49,732 nucleotides of DNA from Caulobacter sp. D5 (GTDB lineage: Bacteria > Pseudomonadota > Alphaproteobacteria > Caulobacterales > Caulobacteraceae). Under the pieces are notes generated by a model that was given only the letters and a program-made list of their open reading frames with translations, did no database searches and had not been told where the DNA came from. Location of the stretch: NCBI RefSeq assembly GCF_003185805.1, contig NZ_QHJY01000089.1, forward strand, positions 1 to 49,732. The letters are read 5' to 3'. Position 1 is the stretch's first letter, and each line of letters opens with the position of its first letter. Positions 23,709 to 31,677 of this stretch are shown piece after piece. The position numbers and the translations under genes are program-made.

Positions 23709-26023
23709 CAGAAGTGGCCTTCGAGGGTCACGCCGACGGTGCGCTCGGCCTCGCGGGTGCGCCAGTTGATGTAGCCGTCATAGCCGCTCTGGAACGGCAG
23801 GGTGATGATCGCCGCGTTGAAGTCCTGCTTGAGCAGGTTGCGGGCGAACACCCCGACGCGCCACTGGCGGTCTTCCGGACCGATCCCGGCCGAGACGTTG
23901 AGCACGCCGTAGCCCTTCTGGATGGTGTTGGGATCGCCGACGCTGTTCTGGGTCTTGGTGCGGTAGGAGTAGTTGGCCGCGGCGTCGAACGTCAGGGCGT
24001 CGGTGATCGCGTGCTCATAGTTGGCGCCGAGCACGACGGTGACCTTCGGCGCGCCGGCCAGGGTCTGGCCCTTGGCCTGATAGACGTAGGTGCCGTTGTT
24101 CAGGGTGCAGCCGACGTAGCCGGCCAGGATCAGGTTGTTCGGGCAGCTGGTGACGTAGTCGGTGTACTTGGCGTCGGAATAGGTGGTCGAGGCGTTCAGC
24201 TTCAGCGAGCTGTTGACCCGCAGGTTGGCCTCGATCTCGAAGCCCTTGGCCTCCAGCCCGCCGGCGTTCTCGGTGACGAACTCGTTGTTGCGCAGCACCG
24301 CGGTCTGCAGGTCGGTGTACTTGTCGTAGAAGATGTTGCCATTCAGCGTCAGGCGACGATCCAGCAGGGTCGTCTTGGCGCCGATGGTGACGTCGTCGAC
24401 GGTCTGCGGCGCGACATTGGTCTTGGTGCCGCTGAGCGCCGAGAAGGTCACCGTCGGGCCGAGATAGCCGCGGGCCACGGTGCCGAAGATCAGCACGTTG
24501 TCGGACGGCTTCCAGTCCAGGCCGATGCGGCCCGAGGGGCTCGACTTCGAGGTCTCGCCGGTCTGCAGGGCGCGCGGCGTATAGGGCACGGTGGTCCCGC
24601 CGGCCGTCAGGAAGGCCGGCAGCGACGGATCAAGCTCGGACCAGTTGGAGGCCTCGACTTTGTCCTTGGTCATCCGCGCCCCGCCCAGCAGGCTGAGGGT
24701 GTCGCTCAGCTTGTAGCGGCCGTCGATGAACACCGCGGCGCTGTCGGTCGTGGTCTTGCCGTGGTTCAGGCCGGCCGTGATCGAGACCACCGGGGCGGTG
24801 CTGTAGGGCGTGGCCGGGCGCAGTTGGGCGCTCTCGCCTGTGTTTTCGGTCTCCAGGCGCGAGACGAACAGGCCGGCGACATAGCTGAGGCGGCCGCTGC
24901 TGGGCGAGGTCAGGCGGAATTCCTGCGAGGCCTGGGTCTTGACCTGCCCGCGGGCCTGGGCGGTGAACTTGGACTGCGGCGAGGCGTCGATCGAGTAGTT
25001 GTACGGATCGTCCTTGTAGCCGCGATAGGCGCTCAGCGAGGTCAGGGTGTACTCGCCCAGCTCCCAGTTCAGCTCCAGCGAGGCGCCGTAGTTGGTCGTG
25101 CCCAGGCTGCCGCCGCCGTCCTCGATGGACTTGTCGTTCGAGGCGCTGGCCGTGACGCCCAGGGCCGAGAGGCTGGTGAAGGGCGCCAGGAAGTTGGCGT
25201 CGGTGGTCGGGGCCTTGTTCAGGGTCCAGAGCTGGCCGGGACCCTTCTGGCGCTGGCGCGAATAGTCGCCGATCAGGTAGGCGCTAAAGGTGTCGGTCGG
25301 CTTCCAGTAGAGCTTGCCGCGCGCGCCGTTGTTGTGGATGCCGCCCCAGTCCTCGTTGCGCACGACGTTGTGGACGTAGCCGTCATAGGCCTTGTCGTAG
25401 AGGAAGATGCCGACGGCCAGGGTGTCCGACAGCGGGGCGGTGACGCCGCCGTGCACGTCGCGCTCGTTCAGCGAGCCGTAGGAGGCGAAGAAGTCGCCCG
25501 TCGCCGTGGTCAGGCTAGGCTTGCGGGTGGTGATCGAGATGACGCCGCTGGAGGCGTTCTTGCCGAACTGGGTGCCTTGCGGGCCTTTCAGCACTTCGAC
25601 GCGCTCCAGGTCGCCCAGGCTGTCGACCGGCGAGCCGAACGGAACCACGACGCCGTCGACCACCAGGCCGACCGGCGATTCCGAGCTCGAGGTGAAGCCG
25701 CCGGCCGAGCCGACGCCGCGCAGGCGGAAGCCGGAGTCGTTGGGCGTGGTGCCGAACTGCACGCCGGCGACCGAATACTGCAGGTCGGTCACGGCCTTGG
25801 CGCCGGTGGCGGCCAGCTGGTCGCCGCTGACGGCCGAGACGGCCAGCGGCACGTCCTGCAGGCGCTCGGAGCGGCGGGTGGCGGTGACGACCACTTCTTC
25901 GATGGCGATCGGCGACTCGGTGGTCGCGCCGTTGGCGGGCGAGGCGTCCTGCGCGTGGGCCGCGCCGCCGATGGCGACGGTGAGGCTGGTGGCGGCCAGC
26001 AGGCTGAGCTTGAATGCGTTCAT
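23708..26023 (-). CDS. TonB-dependent outer-membrane receptor (glycoside locus)
   Basis: 771 aa. Signal peptide to about residue 24 (AHAQDAS), a TonB-box-like IEEVVVTATRR near 42-52, a plug (VPLAVSAVSGDQL, RLRGVGSAGGF, VLKGPQGTQFGKNASSGVISI) and a beta-barrel ending in EAERTVGVTLEGHF with the terminal Phe needed for outer-membrane assembly. It is the first gene of the minus-strand operon with esterase, GH1, peptide, GH106, RhaT and IclR, so its likely cargo is a plant glycoside such as a flavonoid rutinoside. Two T-N11-A boxes lie in the gap between it and the divergent LysR gene, which suggests LysR control. Confidence 0.9.
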   Translation of the reverse strand: MNAFKLSLLAATSLTVAIGGAAHAQDASPANGATTESPIAIEEVVVTATRRSERLQDVPLAVSAVSGDQLAATGAKAVTDLQYSVAGVQFGTTPNDSGFRLRGVGSAGGFTSSSESPVGLVVDGVVVPFGSPVDSLGDLERVEVLKGPQGTQFGKNASSGVISITTRKPSLTTATGDFFASYGSLNERDVHGGVTAPLSDTLAVGIFLYDKAYDGYVHNVVRNEDWGGIHNNGARGKLYWKPTDTFSAYLIGDYSRQRQKGPGQLWTLNKAPTTDANFLAPFTSLSALGVTASASNDKSIEDGGGSLGTTNYGASLELNWELGEYTLTSLSAYRGYKDDPYNYSIDASPQSKFTAQARGQVKTQASQEFRLTSPSSGRLSYVAGLFVSRLETENTGESAQLRPATPYSTAPVVSITAGLNHGKTTTDSAAVFIDGRYKLSDTLSLLGGARMTKDKVEASNWSELDPSLPAFLTAGGTTVPYTPRALQTGETSKSSPSGRIGLDWKPSDNVLIFGTVARGYLGPTVTFSALSGTKTNVAPQTVDDVTIGAKTTLLDRRLTLNGNIFYDKYTDLQTAVLRNNEFVTENAGGLEAKGFEIEANLRVNSSLKLNASTTYSDAKYTDYVTSCPNNLILAGYVGCTLNNGTYVYQAKGQTLAGAPKVTVVLGANYEHAITDALTFDAAANYSYRTKTQNSVGDPNTIQKGYGVLNVSAGIGPEDRQWRVGVFARNLLKQDFNAAIITLPFQSGYDGYINWRTREAERTVGVTLEGHF

Positions 26024-26151
26024 GGGGGTTCCCCTTCCCTGCGAGCCGGCGATCTTCGTCGTCCGGCTTCGTTTCCGTTTCCCTGGACCCCGGCTTGGCG
26101 CCGGCGTTGGTGTTGAGCTGGACGGTAGCGAGGGGGTCCCGCACCGACCAA

Positions 26152-26164
26152 TTCAATCGTTGAA
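26152..26164. promoter_or_regulatory. LysR-type T-N11-A box, TonB receptor side (site 1)
   Basis: TTCAATCGTTGAA has 4-base inverted arms (TTCA/TGAA) and the T-N11-A spacing bound by LysR-type regulators. The 17-base context CCAATTCAATCG is repeated with one change (TTCAATCGCTGAA) at 27447-27459 in front of the aromatic operon. It lies in the gap between the receptor gene and the divergent lysR gene. Confidence 0.65.
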
Positions 26165-26197
26165 CAGCAACTATCACTCAAGATTATGCGGGACTGC

Positions 26198-26214
26198 GTT
26201 TCATATAATGAAAC
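26198..26214. promoter_or_regulatory. perfect 17-base inverted repeat, second LysR-type box
   Basis: GTTTCAT-ATA-ATGAAAC is a perfect inverted repeat whose core TTCATATAATGAA again has T-N11-A spacing. It is centred 48 bases from site 1 and about 100 bases before the lysR start. A pair of such boxes in a divergent gap fits LysR autoregulation. Confidence 0.55.
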
Positions 26215-26307
26215 TGATAAGGTGCTTGCCCCAATGGCGCCGCTCGGTCTAAGCCGCTTGAAATGTCAGGGTCCACAGAAGGCCCGATGTCTCTGGAGGA
26301 TCCTGCC

Positions 26308-27213
26308 GTGCGCTTTCACAACCTCGACCTGAACTTGCTGGTCGTGCTGGATTCCCTGCTTCAGGAGCGCAGCGTCAGCCAGACGGCCCAAGCCCTGCGC
26401 CTCACCCAGCCGGCGATCAGCAACGCCCTCTCGCGCCTGCGCCAGCACTTCGAGGACGACCTTCTGGTCCAGGTCGGCCGCAAGATGGTCCCGACCCCGT
26501 TCGCCGAAAGCCTGGCCGCACCGGTGCGCGAGGCCCTGGACGGCCTGCGCCGCATCGTCGTCAACCGCTCGGAATTCGATCCCGCCGCCGCCGACCGCAC
26601 CTTCACCTTCGTCTGCTCGGACTACGTCTTCAACGTTCTGATGACCGGAGCCATCCGCAAGCTGGTGACCGTCGCGCCGCGGCTGAAGATCGTGGTGCTG
26701 CTGACCTCCGACCAAAGCGCGGCCCTGCTGGGCGAGGGCAAGATCGACTTCATGATCTCGCCCGAGCGCAAGTGCGATCCGGGCCATCCGAAGAGCCCGC
26801 TGTTCAGCGACCGCTTCGCCTGCATCGCCTGGCGCGACAACCCGCTGGTCGGCGCCAGCCTCACCCTCGAGAAGTACCTCGAACTGGAGCACGTCTCGGT
26901 GACGCTGGGCCCGCACAACCCGCCGCACATCGAGCAGGAATCGCTGGACGCCCAAGGCGTGGAGCGCAACATCGTCGTCCACGCGCCCACCTTCAACTGC
27001 GTGGCCGAGATCGTGGTGGGCACCAACATGATCGCCACCGTCCATGCCCGCAACGCGGCTATCCTGGCCAAGCGCCTGCCGCTGAAGGTGCTGGCGCCGC
27101 CGGTGGAGATCGCGACGTTCACCGAGTTCCTGCAGTGGCACAAGAACAAGGAAACCGACGCGGGCACGCTGTGGCTGCGCGACTTCCTGATCGAGCACGC
27201 CCAGAGCCTTTAG
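26308..27213 (+). CDS. NodD-like LysR-family regulator
   Basis: 301 aa from a GTG at 26308, which has GGAGGA 7 bases upstream; this gives MRFHNLDLNLLVVLDSLL, the start seen in NodD relatives (MRF..LDLNLLVALDAL). In-frame ATGs at 26263 and 26287 are weaker. The winged helix spans about 20-45 (VSQTAQALRLTQPAISNALSRLR), then RKMVPTPFAESLAAPVREAL, closely NodD-like, and the effector domain ends with TFTEFLQWHKNKETDAGTLWLRDFL. NodD and the H. seropedicae flavonoid regulator FdeR belong to this clade, so a flavonoid or other phenolic effector is reasonable. It is divergent from the TonB receptor operon. Confidence 0.88.
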   Translation: MRFHNLDLNLLVVLDSLLQERSVSQTAQALRLTQPAISNALSRLRQHFEDDLLVQVGRKMVPTPFAESLAAPVREALDGLRRIVVNRSEFDPAAADRTFTFVCSDYVFNVLMTGAIRKLVTVAPRLKIVVLLTSDQSAALLGEGKIDFMISPERKCDPGHPKSPLFSDRFACIAWRDNPLVGASLTLEKYLELEHVSVTLGPHNPPHIEQESLDAQGVERNIVVHAPTFNCVAEIVVGTNMIATVHARNAAILAKRLPLKVLAPPVEIATFTEFLQWHKNKETDAGTLWLRDFLIEHAQSL

Positions 27214-27235
27214 AGGCGAGGGTCGGTGACCGGCC

Positions 27236-27373
27236 CTAGGTCGCCAGGCCGATCAGGATCTTGAGCACGACCGCGGCGGCCGTCAGGCCGGCGATGATCG
27301 TGGTGAAGCAGAAGAGGCTGCTGGTCAGCCCGTGCGCGCGGCGCTGGCGACGCGAGACCATGTCGATGGTCAT
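27236..27373 (-). CDS. 45-aa single-span membrane peptide
   Basis: The sequence has a basic N-terminus (MTIDMVSRRQRRAHG) and one hydrophobic helix (LFCFTTIIAGLTAAAVVLKILIGLAT), so it should sit in the inner membrane with N-terminus inside. The ATG at 27373 is preceded by GGGAGGAAA, a strong site. It runs opposite to LysR and to the aromatic operon, with the third T-N11-A box about 75 bases upstream, so it may be under the same regulator. Family and role are unknown. Confidence 0.6.
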   Translation of the reverse strand: MTIDMVSRRQRRAHGLTSSLFCFTTIIAGLTAAAVVLKILIGLAT

Positions 27374-27446
27374 GTCCTGTTTCCTCCCAAGACCGCTCTG
27401 ACGGCGGCATGGGAGGAGCTTCCTCGCGATACTGACTATCCGCCAA

Positions 27447-27459
27447 TTCAATCGCTGAA
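27447..27459. promoter_or_regulatory. LysR-type T-N11-A box, aromatic operon side (site 3)
   Basis: TTCAATCGCTGAA differs from site 1 (26152-26164) by one base, and the preceding CCAA is also shared. It lies between the 45-aa peptide gene and the amidohydrolase, about 170 bases before the latter. A half-site in reverse (CGATTGAA) follows at 27522-27529. Confidence 0.65.
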
Positions 27460-27626
27460 TGGCGACCATAAGCCGCATGAAGGTGTCGGCCCCATCATCG
27501 CCGGTGATGCGAGACATTCCCCGATTGAATTTTTTCCGGCCGGTCCCCTCCCCGTAAATGGTCGCAAGGGGCGCGGCGCATCATCGACCGCCGCCCGCGA
27601 ACAAAAATCGGCAGGGTGGAATCCAC

Positions 27627-28871
27627 GTGGCGCGTACGCTCATCACCAATATCCAGGTCTTCGACGGCACGGGCCGCGCGCCCTTCGCCGGCGAGGTCCT
27701 GATCGAGGACAACCGCATCGCCCGCGTGGCGGCGACGGCTTCCGAAGGCCGGATCGAAGCGGCCGACGCAACGGTCATCGACGGCGCCGGCGCGACCCTG
27801 ATGCCGGGTCTGATCGAAGCCCACGCCCACCTGTCCTGGCCCTCGTCGATCGAGCGCTTCATTCCCGAATTCATCCTGCCGCCGGAAGAACAACTGCTGG
27901 CCACGGTGCGCAACGCCCGCGTCCTGCTGGAAAGCGGCTTCACCAGCGCCTATTCGGCCGGCGCCCTGGGCGAGCGCATCGAGGTGGTGGTCCGCAACGA
28001 GATCGACGGCGGCTGGACCCCGGGTCCGCGCCTGCGCGCCTCGACCATTGAGCGCAGCCCCGAGGGCGAGAACACCGGCGAGATCGACCACGGGCGCGGT
28101 CCCGAGGCGATGAAGGCCTTCGTCAAGCACTGCAAGACCATCGGCATCGACCAGGTCAAGCTGGTGATCAGCGGCGAAGACGCCCTGCTGCCCGGCTCCT
28201 CGCAGCACATCCTCTACACCGAGGAAGAGGTCCAGGCGGCCGGCGAGCAGGCCCGCGAAAGCGACATCTGGCTGTCGGCCCACACCCAGGCCGGCGAGGC
28301 GATCAAGATGGCCCTGCGGGCCGGCGTACGGGTGCTCTACCACTGCACCTACGCCGACGAGGAAGCGCTCGACCTGCTGGAAGCGCACAAGGACGAGATC
28401 TTCGTCGCCCCGGCCATCGGCGTCATCGTCGCCACCTTGGAGGCCAAGCCGCCGCCGCACATCGACATGACCTCGATGAAGGAAGCCGCCGTTCCGGTCG
28501 TCGAAAAGTGCAAGGTGCTGATCCCCGAGCTGAAGCGCCGGGGCGTGCGCGTGCTGCCCGGCGGCGACTACGGCTTTCCGTTCAATCCCAACGGCGCCAA
28601 CGCCCGCGACCTGCAGCACTTCGTCGACCTGTTCGGCTACACGCCCACCGAGGCCCTGGTGGCCGCCACCAAGCTGGGCGGCGAGCTGATGGGCCGCGCC
28701 GACGAACTGGGCCTGGTCGAGCCGGGCTACCTGGCCGACCTGCTGCTGGTCGACGGCGACCCGACCCAGGACGTCTCGATCCTGCAGCGTCGCGACCGCC
28801 TGCTGATGATCATGAAGGACGGCAAGATGCACAAGGCGCCGGCCCAGCCGGTTGCGCGGGCCGCCGCCTGA
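27627..28871 (+). CDS. metal-dependent amidohydrolase
   Basis: 414 aa from a GTG at 27627 after GGTGGA; the in-frame extension to 27558 is unlikely. The binuclear metal-site residues are all present: H66-x-H68 (IEAHAHL), K178 for the carboxylated Lys (QVKLVISGED), H219 (SAHTQAG), H239 (LYHCTYAD) and D314 (PGGDYGF). This is the imidazolonepropionase/prolidase-like branch of the superfamily. It is first gene of the aromatic operon, overlapping the next gene by TGATG. It may open a lactone or other ring or amide in the catabolic route. The exact bond cleaved is unknown. Confidence 0.82.
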   Translation: MARTLITNIQVFDGTGRAPFAGEVLIEDNRIARVAATASEGRIEAADATVIDGAGATLMPGLIEAHAHLSWPSSIERFIPEFILPPEEQLLATVRNARVLLESGFTSAYSAGALGERIEVVVRNEIDGGWTPGPRLRASTIERSPEGENTGEIDHGRGPEAMKAFVKHCKTIGIDQVKLVISGEDALLPGSSQHILYTEEEVQAAGEQARESDIWLSAHTQAGEAIKMALRAGVRVLYHCTYADEEALDLLEAHKDEIFVAPAIGVIVATLEAKPPPHIDMTSMKEAAVPVVEKCKVLIPELKRRGVRVLPGGDYGFPFNPNGANARDLQHFVDLFGYTPTEALVAATKLGGELMGRADELGLVEPGYLADLLLVDGDPTQDVSILQRRDRLLMIMKDGKMHKAPAQPVARAAA

Positions 28872-29683
28872 TGAGCGTCCGTTCCGATATCGTCTTCGGC
28901 GTCGCCGGCTCGGCCGAGCTGAAGGGCGACCTCTATCTGCCCGACGCGCCGGGCCCGCATCCGGTGCTGGTCGCGGCCCCCGGCGGCGCCTGGCTGCGCA
29001 ACGACAAGGCCCAACTGGCCCGCTGGGGCAAGTATCTCGCCGGCCAGGGCTACGCCGTCTTCGCCATCGACTATCGCCGCTCGACCAACGGCAAGTCGTT
29101 CCCCGGCAACGTCCAGGACGTGGTCGAGGCCGCGCGCTTTCTGAAACGCGAGGCCGCCGGCCTCGGTGTTGACCCCGACCGCATCGGCCTGCTCGGCGCC
29201 TCGGCCGGCGCCCACCTGACGGCGCTGGCGGCCCTGGCCCAGGGCCAGCCCTGGCTCTATGGCGAAACCGTCCAGTTCAAGACCCTGGTCGCCGTCTACG
29301 GCGTCTACGACCTCTTCGCGCACTGGCAGGCGGATCTGGCCAAGAACGCCGCCCCGGGAACCGATCCGACCTTCCGGATGCTGGGCGCGGATCCGTACGA
29401 GGATCCGCAGCTCTATGTCGCCGCCTCGCCGCTGCGCCACGTGCGCTACGATCGCAACGCCCTGAAGGCGCTGGTGATCTGGGGCGAGCGCGACCACGAC
29501 ATCGATCCCGGCCAGTCGGAAGCCTTCGCCCGCGCCCTGCGCCAGGCCCGCTTCTTCGTGCGCACCCTGCCCGTGCCCGACGCCGGCCATTTCTGGTTCA
29601 GCGAGGAAGAGGTCGACACGCCCCACACCGCCGCCGGCCGGGTCGCTCCCGCCATCGTCCGTTTCCTCGACAAGCACCTGTGA
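28871..29683 (+). CDS. alpha/beta-hydrolase, cytoplasmic esterase or C-C hydrolase type
   Basis: 270 aa without a signal peptide. The oxyanion motif AAPGGAW is at 35-41, nucleophile S111 in GASAGAH, acid in WGERDHDI and His in DAGHFWF. The BD-FAE/Aes-like layout suggests a carboxylesterase of a small phenolic ester, in the cytosol, unlike the secreted esterase at 22770. Its ATG overlaps the amidohydrolase stop by one base and its own stop overlaps the monooxygenase start the same way, so translation is coupled. It may act on the ring-cleavage product or on a lactone. The substrate is not shown. Confidence 0.8.
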   Translation: MSVRSDIVFGVAGSAELKGDLYLPDAPGPHPVLVAAPGGAWLRNDKAQLARWGKYLAGQGYAVFAIDYRRSTNGKSFPGNVQDVVEAARFLKREAAGLGVDPDRIGLLGASAGAHLTALAALAQGQPWLYGETVQFKTLVAVYGVYDLFAHWQADLAKNAAPGTDPTFRMLGADPYEDPQLYVAASPLRHVRYDRNALKALVIWGERDHDIDPGQSEAFARALRQARFFVRTLPVPDAGHFWFSEEEVDTPHTAAGRVAPAIVRFLDKHL

Positions 29684-31227
29684 TGATTTACGACGTCGCC
29701 ATCGTCGGCTGCGGCCCCGTCGGGGCCCTGGCCGCCAACCTCCTGGGCCAGGCGGGCCTCAGCGTTCTGGTGCTCGAGCAGGAGCGCGATCCTCATCCCC
29801 TGCCCCGCGCCGTCCACCTCGACCACGAGATGATGCGCATCTTCCAGGGCGCGGGTCTCGTCGAGCGCCTGCATCCCTTGATGCGCGAGACGCAGGGCCA
29901 CCTGCACATCGGCGCCGACGGCGGGGTGATCCGCTACATGGGCACCGCCGGCCAGGCCAAGCGCTTTGGCTGGGCCAACGACTACTTCTTTTACCAACCC
30001 GAGCTTGAGGCGCAGCTTCGCGACGCCCTGGCCCGTTTCCCGGCCGTCACCCTGCGCCTGGGCGCCAGGCTGGAAAGCCTGACCCAGGACGCCGACGGCG
30101 CCGACCTCGCGCTGGCCGGCGGCGAGACCCTGCGCGCCCACTGGGTGATCGCCTGCGACGGCGCCCGCAGCGCCGTGCGCAAGAGCCTGGGCGTCAGGCT
30201 CGACGACCTCGATTTCGAGGAGCCCTGGCTCGTCGTCGACGCAGAGGTCGACGGCCCGATCGTCTTCCCCGACATTCCCGGCCTGCCGGCGGGCGCTGAT
30301 CTGCAGCAGCTGTCGGTGATGCTGTGCGACCCGCGCCGTCCGGCCACCATCGTGCCGGGCCGCGGCAATCACCGCCGCTGGGAGTTCATGCTGCTGCCCG
30401 GCGAGGACGACCAGGCGATGATGGCGACGCAGCAGGTCGAGGCCCTGATCGCGCCCTGGGTCGAAGGCTCGACCTATCGCCTGGTGCGCGCCGCCACCTA
30501 TCGCTTCCATGGCCTGGTCGCCGAGCGCTGGCGTGTGGGCCGGGTGTTCCTGGCCGGCGACGCCGCCCATCAGACCCCGCCGTTCTTCGGCCAGGGCATG
30601 TGTCATGGCCTGCGCGACGTCTCGAACCTGGCCTGGAAGCTGCCGCTGGTGATTTCCGGCCTGGCCGAGGACGCTCTGCTCGACACCTACCAGCCCGAGC
30701 GCGACCCGCACGTACGCGGCGTCATCGGCGCGGCCGTGAACGCGGGCCGCTACATCTGCCAGCTCGACCCCGCCAAGGCCGCCGAGCGCGACGCCCACAT
30801 GCGCGAGGTCATGGCCGCCGCCAAGCCCGGAACCACGGCCGCCGACCTGATCCCCGCCTACCAGGCCGGGGTCGCCCGCCCCGGATCCGGCGAGCGCTTC
30901 ATCCACCCCCGCGTCGGCGGCGTCCTGCTCGACGATGTGCTGGGCGAGGGCTTCGCGGTCATCGCCCGCGAACCGGTGGCCGCATCGCCCGCCTTCGCCC
31001 GCATCGGCGGTTCGCTCCACGTGATCGGCGAGGGCCTCGACGACGCCGACGGCGCCTTGACCGCCTGGCTCGACGCCAAGGGCGCGGCCGCCGTGCTGCT
31101 GCGCCCCGACCGCTACGTCTACGGCGTCGCCGAGATCGCCGACGCCCTGCCCGCCCTGATCGACCAGCTTTGCGCCGACCTCTCTCTCAAGGTCGAAGCG
31201 CCCAAGGAGACCGCATGTCCCGCCTGA
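29683..31227 (+). CDS. FAD-dependent aromatic hydroxylase (MhpA-like)
   Basis: 514 aa. The FAD dinucleotide motif GCGPVGA is at 9-15, the mid-domain ACDGARSAVRK follows near 160, and the ribityl-binding GDAAHQTPPFFGQGM near 285-299. The C-terminal thioredoxin-like tail completes the class A flavoprotein layout. The group is closest to 3-(3-hydroxyphenyl)propionate hydroxylase and includes FdeE, the naringenin 8-hydroxylase of H. seropedicae. It should ortho-hydroxylate a phenolic ring with NAD(P)H and O2 to create the catechol for the VOC dioxygenase encoded two genes downstream. The ATG at 29683 couples with the previous stop; a GTG at 29680 is in frame. Confidence 0.87.
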   Translation: MIYDVAIVGCGPVGALAANLLGQAGLSVLVLEQERDPHPLPRAVHLDHEMMRIFQGAGLVERLHPLMRETQGHLHIGADGGVIRYMGTAGQAKRFGWANDYFFYQPELEAQLRDALARFPAVTLRLGARLESLTQDADGADLALAGGETLRAHWVIACDGARSAVRKSLGVRLDDLDFEEPWLVVDAEVDGPIVFPDIPGLPAGADLQQLSVMLCDPRRPATIVPGRGNHRRWEFMLLPGEDDQAMMATQQVEALIAPWVEGSTYRLVRAATYRFHGLVAERWRVGRVFLAGDAAHQTPPFFGQGMCHGLRDVSNLAWKLPLVISGLAEDALLDTYQPERDPHVRGVIGAAVNAGRYICQLDPAKAAERDAHMREVMAAAKPGTTAADLIPAYQAGVARPGSGERFIHPRVGGVLLDDVLGEGFAVIAREPVAASPAFARIGGSLHVIGEGLDDADGALTAWLDAKGAAAVLLRPDRYVYGVAEIADALPALIDQLCADLSLKVEAPKETACPA

Positions 31228-31667
31228 CCCTGGAGGCCGCCTCCATCATCGTCGACGCGGCCCTCGCCCAAGCCCGTCGCGACGGCTACCAGCCGCTGGC
31301 CGTGGCCGTGCTCGACGCCGGCGCGCACCTGGTGGCCCTCAAGCGCGAGGACGACGCCAGCCTGATGCGGCCGCAGATCGCCGTCGCCAAGGCCACCGGC
31401 GCTCTGGGCATGGGCTACGGCAGCCGTGAGCTGGCCAAGCGCGCCAACGCCGCCCCGGTGTTCTACTCGGCCCTCTTCGCCATCAGCGGCGGGGCCATGG
31501 CCCCCTCGCCCGGCGGCGTGCTGATCCGTGACGAAGGCGGCCGGATCATCGGCGCGGTGGGCGTCAGCGGCGACACCGGCGACGCCGACGAGGCCTGCGC
31601 CATCGCCGGCGTGATCGCCGCCAGCCTCACCCCCGATCCCGGCGGCGCGCCCGCGCCGCAAGCCTAG
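31215..31667 (+). CDS. GlcG/HbpS-family (DUF336) heme-binding-type protein
   Basis: 150 aa. The pattern SRLTLEAASIIVDAALAQARRDGYQPLAVAVLDAGAHLVALKR, the middle ALGMGYGSRELAKRA and the C-terminal GGVLIRDEGGRIIGAVGVSGDTGDADEACA match GlcG/HbpS. These are small alpha/beta proteins; some bind heme or cobalamin, others have no known role but often sit in aromatic or glycolate operons. The start is an ATG after AAGGAGA, overlapping the hydroxylase gene by 13 bases. A GlcG-like gene also recurs in flavonoid-type loci as I recall them. Function in this pathway unknown. Confidence 0.83.
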   Translation: MSRLTLEAASIIVDAALAQARRDGYQPLAVAVLDAGAHLVALKREDDASLMRPQIAVAKATGALGMGYGSRELAKRANAAPVFYSALFAISGGAMAPSPGGVLIRDEGGRIIGAVGVSGDTGDADEACAIAGVIAASLTPDPGGAPAPQA

Positions 31668-31677
31668 AGTGTCCCCC

